Source: Syntrophales bacterium (GTDB lineage Bacteria; Desulfobacterota; Syntrophia; Syntrophales; UBA2210). Taken from it: a stretch of 17,409 bases of DNA. The notes beneath the pieces were generated by a model, which saw only the letters and a list, made by a program, of their open reading frames with translations, had not been told where the DNA came from and made no database searches. The stretch spans positions 1-17,409 of the forward strand of contig JAQUQY010000008.1 of NCBI GenBank assembly GCA_028715865.1, given 5' to 3'. The position numbers and the translations under genes were made by a program. Of the stretch, positions 14,800 through 17,409 are shown in pieces (the stretch's first letter is position 1; every line of letters starts with the position of its first letter).

Positions 14800-14832
14800 A
14801 AAAAAAGCCTTCCCGTTATGAAAGGGGAAGGC
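14800..14832 (-). terminator. Leader attenuator terminator of the pyr operon
   Basis: A perfect 8-bp stem GCCTTCCC/GGGAAGGC with a 10-base loop is followed by seven T (14806-14800). It lies about 70 bases downstream of the predicted start of the pyr promoter and ahead of pyrR, so it can act as an attenuator. It could also stop transcription reading through from lepB. A leader-peptide stop codon falls within its loop. Confidence 0.8.
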
Positions 14833-14863
14833 TGTCCGGGCTATTTATAAAGATGCTTGCCAT
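14816..14863 (-). CDS. Putative pyr leader peptide (15 aa)
   Basis: ATG at 14863, with AGGA nine bases upstream (14876-14873), opens MASIFINSPDSLPLS and stops with TAA at 14818-14816, exactly inside the terminator loop. A ribosome finishing this peptide would cover the 5' arm of the hairpin, as in the E. coli pyrBI leader, where UTP-limited polymerase pausing lets ribosomes catch up. The region before the hairpin includes an AU-rich tract (ATC TTT ATA AAT), a plausible pausing site. Length and role are inferred. Confidence 0.45.
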   Translation of the reverse strand: MASIFINSPDSLPLS

Positions 14864-14908
14864 GGGCGTGATTCCTGTTGCTGAAACTGCTACTTATAAA
14901 TTACGCTT

Positions 14909-14937
14909 TCTATAGCAACGGGGTAGGGCTGTGTCAA
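14909..14937 (-). promoter_or_regulatory. Promoter of the pyrRBC operon
   Basis: TTGACA (14937-14932) is perfect and TATAGA (14914-14909) matches four of six, with an optimal 17-base spacer. It starts four bases after the lepB stop, so the predicted transcript begins near 14902 and includes the ~160-base leader with the attenuator. The leader has a 12-base repeat with one mismatch (14889-14900 and 14840-14851). Confidence 0.65.
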
Positions 14938-14940
14938 GAA

Positions 14941-15555
14941 TTACTTCAGTATGTTGCCTATCCTGTCCCATCTGACGCTCCGGCTGCTCCTGTCCCATGA
15001 CCAGTATATAATGAAAGCCTTTCCGTGCATATCATCAAGGCTGACAAAGCCCCAGAAGCGGCTGTCGTAGCTCTCGTCACGATTGTCTCCCATTGTAAAA
15101 ACATGGCCCTCCGGCACCAGTACGGGGCCGAAATTGTCCCTGGGCTGAACCGACCGGGGGTAGATAGTTTCATCACGATATATACCTTGATTGTCGGTAT
15201 GGATAACACCGTTAACGAATATTTTTTTGTCCCGAATTTCAACCCGGTCTCCCGCTACGGCGATAACTCGCTTGATAAAGTCCTTGCTCCTGTCTTCAGG
15301 GTATATGAATACGGCAATGTCTCCCCGCTTTGGTTTACTGATTGGAATTAACGTTGCCCTGACAAATGGAAGCTTAACACCGTAAATAAATTTATTGACA
15401 AGAATATGGTCGCCAACAAGAAGTGTTTCCTTCATTGAGCCCGAAGGTATCTTAAAGGCCTGCACCACAAAGGTTCGAACGAAAAGAGCTATTAAAACGG
15501 CGACTATAAAGGTTGTGACGTATTCTCTGAAAACAGATTTTTTGTTTTTTCCCAT
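14941..15555 (-). CDS. lepB: Signal peptidase I
   Basis: A 204-residue type I signal peptidase: one N-terminal membrane anchor (about 13-32), catalytic Ser40 in KIPSGSM and general base Lys94 in FIKRVIA, plus GDNRDESYDSRFWG (box E) near the C-terminus. It cleaves signal peptides on the outer face of the inner membrane. The single anchor and short length are usual outside the enterics. It follows the DUF456 gene by 12 bases with AGGGAAA before the ATG. Its stop is directly followed by the pyr promoter, so the export operon ends here. Lep with SecDF in one operon is functionally coherent. Confidence 0.96.
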   Translation of the reverse strand: MGKNKKSVFREYVTTFIVAVLIALFVRTFVVQAFKIPSGSMKETLLVGDHILVNKFIYGVKLPFVRATLIPISKPKRGDIAVFIYPEDRSKDFIKRVIAVAGDRVEIRDKKIFVNGVIHTDNQGIYRDETIYPRSVQPRDNFGPVLVPEGHVFTMGDNRDESYDSRFWGFVSLDDMHGKAFIIYWSWDRSSRSVRWDRIGNILK

Positions 15556-15567
15556 TTTCCCTGGACC

Positions 15568-16080
15568 TTATGAGTACAAGCGCGACAGCATAAAGGCCGT
15601 CATTCCAATGGCTGCGGTCCCCTTGACCAATACAACGGCATTCCTGACAATCGTGGCTGTCGTGGCTTCACGAAAGGCTGGTTTCAATGATTTTTGCTCG
15701 ATCTGCTGGGCTACCAGCAGACCCATGAACCCCCCCGCAAAAATACCTATCAGCGTTCCCAGGCCGTAGAATACTTTCGTAAGCACGACGGCTCCAAGGA
15801 TGGAACCGATAATGGATGCCGCCACCCCGAAAAGGGATATACGCGGCTTTTTCAGATTCGAAAGACCTATAAGAGAATCGGCTATTTCCAAGGCAATGGC
15901 CAAGAGTGCTATAATTACTATGTGTTTCAGCTCGACAATCCTGAACCCCGTGAAAGAGGCGAACAGGAAGGCATCGAAGAGAATGATTATCGTCCCGGGA
16001 AAACCAAAAATAATGGAGTAGACTCCAACAAAGAGAATGAGTATGAAAATCGTCAATCCCAACGCTTCAAGGGATGGCAC
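15568..16080 (-). CDS. DUF456-like membrane protein
   Basis: A 170-residue membrane protein with four to five hydrophobic segments (about 5-25, 27-45, 52-68, 82-125 as a Gly-rich pair, 147-168). The FGFPGTIIILFDAF block and a Gly-rich GVAASIIGSILGAVVLTKVFYGLGTLIGIFAGGFMG-type middle match the DUF456 pattern (the Gly-rich part is quoted only as a description of its composition across residues 84-120). No function is known. The start is GTG at 16080, one base after the secF stop, indicating translational coupling. Placement between secF and lepB suggests, without proving, a link to membrane protein export. Confidence 0.65.
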   Translation of the reverse strand: MPSLEALGLTIFILILFVGVYSIIFGFPGTIIILFDAFLFASFTGFRIVELKHIVIIALLAIALEIADSLIGLSNLKKPRISLFGVAASIIGSILGAVVLTKVFYGLGTLIGIFAGGFMGLLVAQQIEQKSLKPAFREATTATIVRNAVVLVKGTAAIGMTAFMLSRLYS

Positions 16081-16081
16081 G

Positions 16082-17008
16082 CTAACGCAACCTTTTTCTC
16101 TCGTCTTTGGAAGGCCACAGCCGTTCCCAGGCGAGAACGGTGGGACTCGCTATGAATATTGAGGAATAGGTACCTATTATTATGCCCACTATTAGAGCGA
16201 AGGCAAAATCATTAATAACAGCGCCCCCGAGGAAAAAGAGAGCCCCCACTACCAGTAGCGTCGTAAAGGCCGTTAACAGGGTCCTGCTAAGGGTCTGGTT
16301 GATGCTGGCGTTGAGAATCTCGTGTATGCCCTTTTTGCTTAGACCCTTCATGTTCTCCCGTATACGGTCAAAAACGACAATTGTGTCGTTAAGAGAGTAC
16401 CCGATGATTGCCAGCAGGGCCGCTATGACGGGCAGCGTAAACTCTTTGCCGAGAATTGAAAATACGCCGACGGTTATAATTATGTCATGAACCAGGGCTA
16501 TGATGGCGCCTAGAGCGAAGCGAAATTCAAAGCGCAAGGTAATGTAGATAAGTATTCCTATCATGGCATACAATATGGAGAGCATGCCTTTCTGACGGAG
16601 ATCCTTTCCCACGGCGGCTCCCACAACTTCCACACGCCTGATATCGAACTGATCGGGTCCGTACTGGGTGGCAAGGGCGCTTTCAACAAGCTCGGAGAGG
16701 CCTTCCAGCTCGGAAGATGACATTTCCGTCCTGATAAGAAACTCTTGATCATGAACTCCCCCAAACTGCTGAATGACGCTACCTGACATTTCCGTACCAC
16801 GGAGGGAGTTTCTTATTTCACCCGCCGAGGTTGGCTTCTCGAATTTAACCTGGATCAGAGTTCCCCCGGCGAAATCGATCCCAAGTTTTGGTCCGCCCTG
16901 AAAGAGCAGGGAAGCGGCCCCGATTACTATCATTACCAGTGAAGCGATGACAGCAGCCCTGGTAAACCTCATGAAATTGATGTTGGTATCGGGTTTTATG
17001 AATTCCAT
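16082..17008 (-). CDS. secF: Protein translocase subunit SecF
   Basis: A 308-residue SecF with six membrane helices, the first at about 17-36, a periplasmic domain starting at GIDFAGGT (43-50), and the conserved helix-4/5 region with GYSLNDTIVVFDRIREN. SecD and SecF use the proton motive force to pull secreted proteins through SecYEG. The ATG has AGGAG at a good distance, nine bases after secD. Normal length, no odd residue seen. Confidence 0.96.
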   Translation of the reverse strand: MEFIKPDTNINFMRFTRAAVIASLVMIVIGAASLLFQGGPKLGIDFAGGTLIQVKFEKPTSAGEIRNSLRGTEMSGSVIQQFGGVHDQEFLIRTEMSSSELEGLSELVESALATQYGPDQFDIRRVEVVGAAVGKDLRQKGMLSILYAMIGILIYITLRFEFRFALGAIIALVHDIIITVGVFSILGKEFTLPVIAALLAIIGYSLNDTIVVFDRIRENMKGLSKKGIHEILNASINQTLSRTLLTAFTTLLVVGALFFLGGAVINDFAFALIVGIIIGTYSSIFIASPTVLAWERLWPSKDERKRLR

Positions 17009-17017
17009 CCCATGCTC

Positions 17018-17409
17018 CTATATTCTGACACGCTGTATACGGCGATACCATATGAAATAGTCGAAAATTATCCTTGTCACGAATATGGCCGTAAACATGC
17101 TGCAGATGATGCCCAGACTCAGGGTTACAGCAAATCCCCGTACCGGCCCCGTTCCGAACTGGAAGAGAACCAGTGCTGCTATAAGTGTGGTTACGTTGGC
17201 ATCAATAATTGTGGAGAGGGCCTTACCGTAACCTGCCTTGACCGCGGACCGCGGGGGCTTGCCAAGGCGAATCTCTTCGCGAGTCCTCTCGAATATCAAT
17301 ACATTGGCATCAACTGCCATGCCGATGATGAGAACGATGCCCGCAATGCCTGGCAGTGTAAGGGTCGCCTTTAAGGCGGCCAGGGCGCCGAAAATAAGAA
17401 TGAAATTCA
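17018..17409 (-). CDS. secD: Protein translocase subunit SecD, C-terminal part
   Basis: The frame is open from the stop at 17018 to the right edge of the window, giving about 130 C-terminal residues; the N-terminus lies outside. The conserved segment GMAVDANVLIFERTREE and the following GKPPRSAVKAGYGKALSTIIDANVTTLI are typical of the SecD C-terminal membrane domain. The gene is followed by secF after nine bases. YajC usually precedes SecD and may lie just outside. Confidence 0.95.
   Translation of the reverse strand, partial: NFILIFGALAALKATLTLPGIAGIVLIIGMAVDANVLIFERTREEIRLGKPPRSAVKAGYGKALSTIIDANVTTLIAALVLFQFGTGPVRGFAVTLSLGIICSMFTAIFVTRIIFDYFIWYRRIQRVRI

Noticed and set aside
14800..14832. 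Reading the hairpin simply as the lepB terminator
   Set aside because: A near-consensus promoter lies between lepB and the hairpin, and a leader ORF stops in the loop, so an attenuator for pyrR fits better, although it may also stop lepB transcripts.
1..17409. CRISPR array, insertion sequence with transposase, or prophage genes
   Set aside because: No regularly spaced repeats, no transposase or phage-type protein in any frame; the only mobile-like sequence is the short non-coding repeat between pyrR and pyrB.

Overview
The window looks like a chromosomal segment of a Gram-negative anaerobe, most plausibly a Desulfobacterota (former Deltaproteobacteria) lineage. That placement is inference from the secDF/lepB, pyrRBC, mgtE, recO order, a hairpin-rich repeat of a kind I associate with those genomes, and the cysteine synthase/CysRS fusion. 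All protein genes lie on the minus strand; one tRNA-Pro is on the plus strand.

Reading in the direction of transcription (right to left): (1) secD (N-terminus off the right edge), secF, a DUF456-type membrane protein and lepB form a protein-export operon. (2) A promoter immediately after lepB drives pyrR, pyrB and pyrC, probably continuing through mgtE and recO. Between promoter and pyrR lies a ~100-nt leader with an intrinsic terminator and a 15-codon leader ORF that stops inside the terminator loop. This looks like coupled transcription/translation attenuation. Between pyrR and pyrB sits a ~200-bp MITE-like element with terminal inverted repeats, followed by a possible internal promoter whose spacer holds an 18-nt palindrome. 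(3) After a 318-nt gene-free stretch with a strong promoter, gmk, rpoZ, pyrF, rlmB and an orphan pilC/gspF form a tightly packed operon. (4) The plus-strand tRNA-Pro(CGG) converges on pilC, followed by a separately promoted DUF1178 zinc-ribbon gene. (5) A large fused gene joins an OAS-sulfhydrylase-like PLP enzyme to a cysteinyl-tRNA synthetase-like domain and is followed by a PNPOx-fold gene and a terminator. (6) The left end has a 354-nt gene-free stretch, a small SdpI-family membrane protein and a radical SAM protein running off the left edge.

Most genes are housekeeping: pyrimidine synthesis, nucleotide metabolism, export, Mg transport, RNA modification and DNA repair. The strongest unusual signals are the fusion protein, whose CysRS half has lost three of four zinc ligands and has an altered HIGH motif, and the leader-peptide attenuator of the pyr operon.
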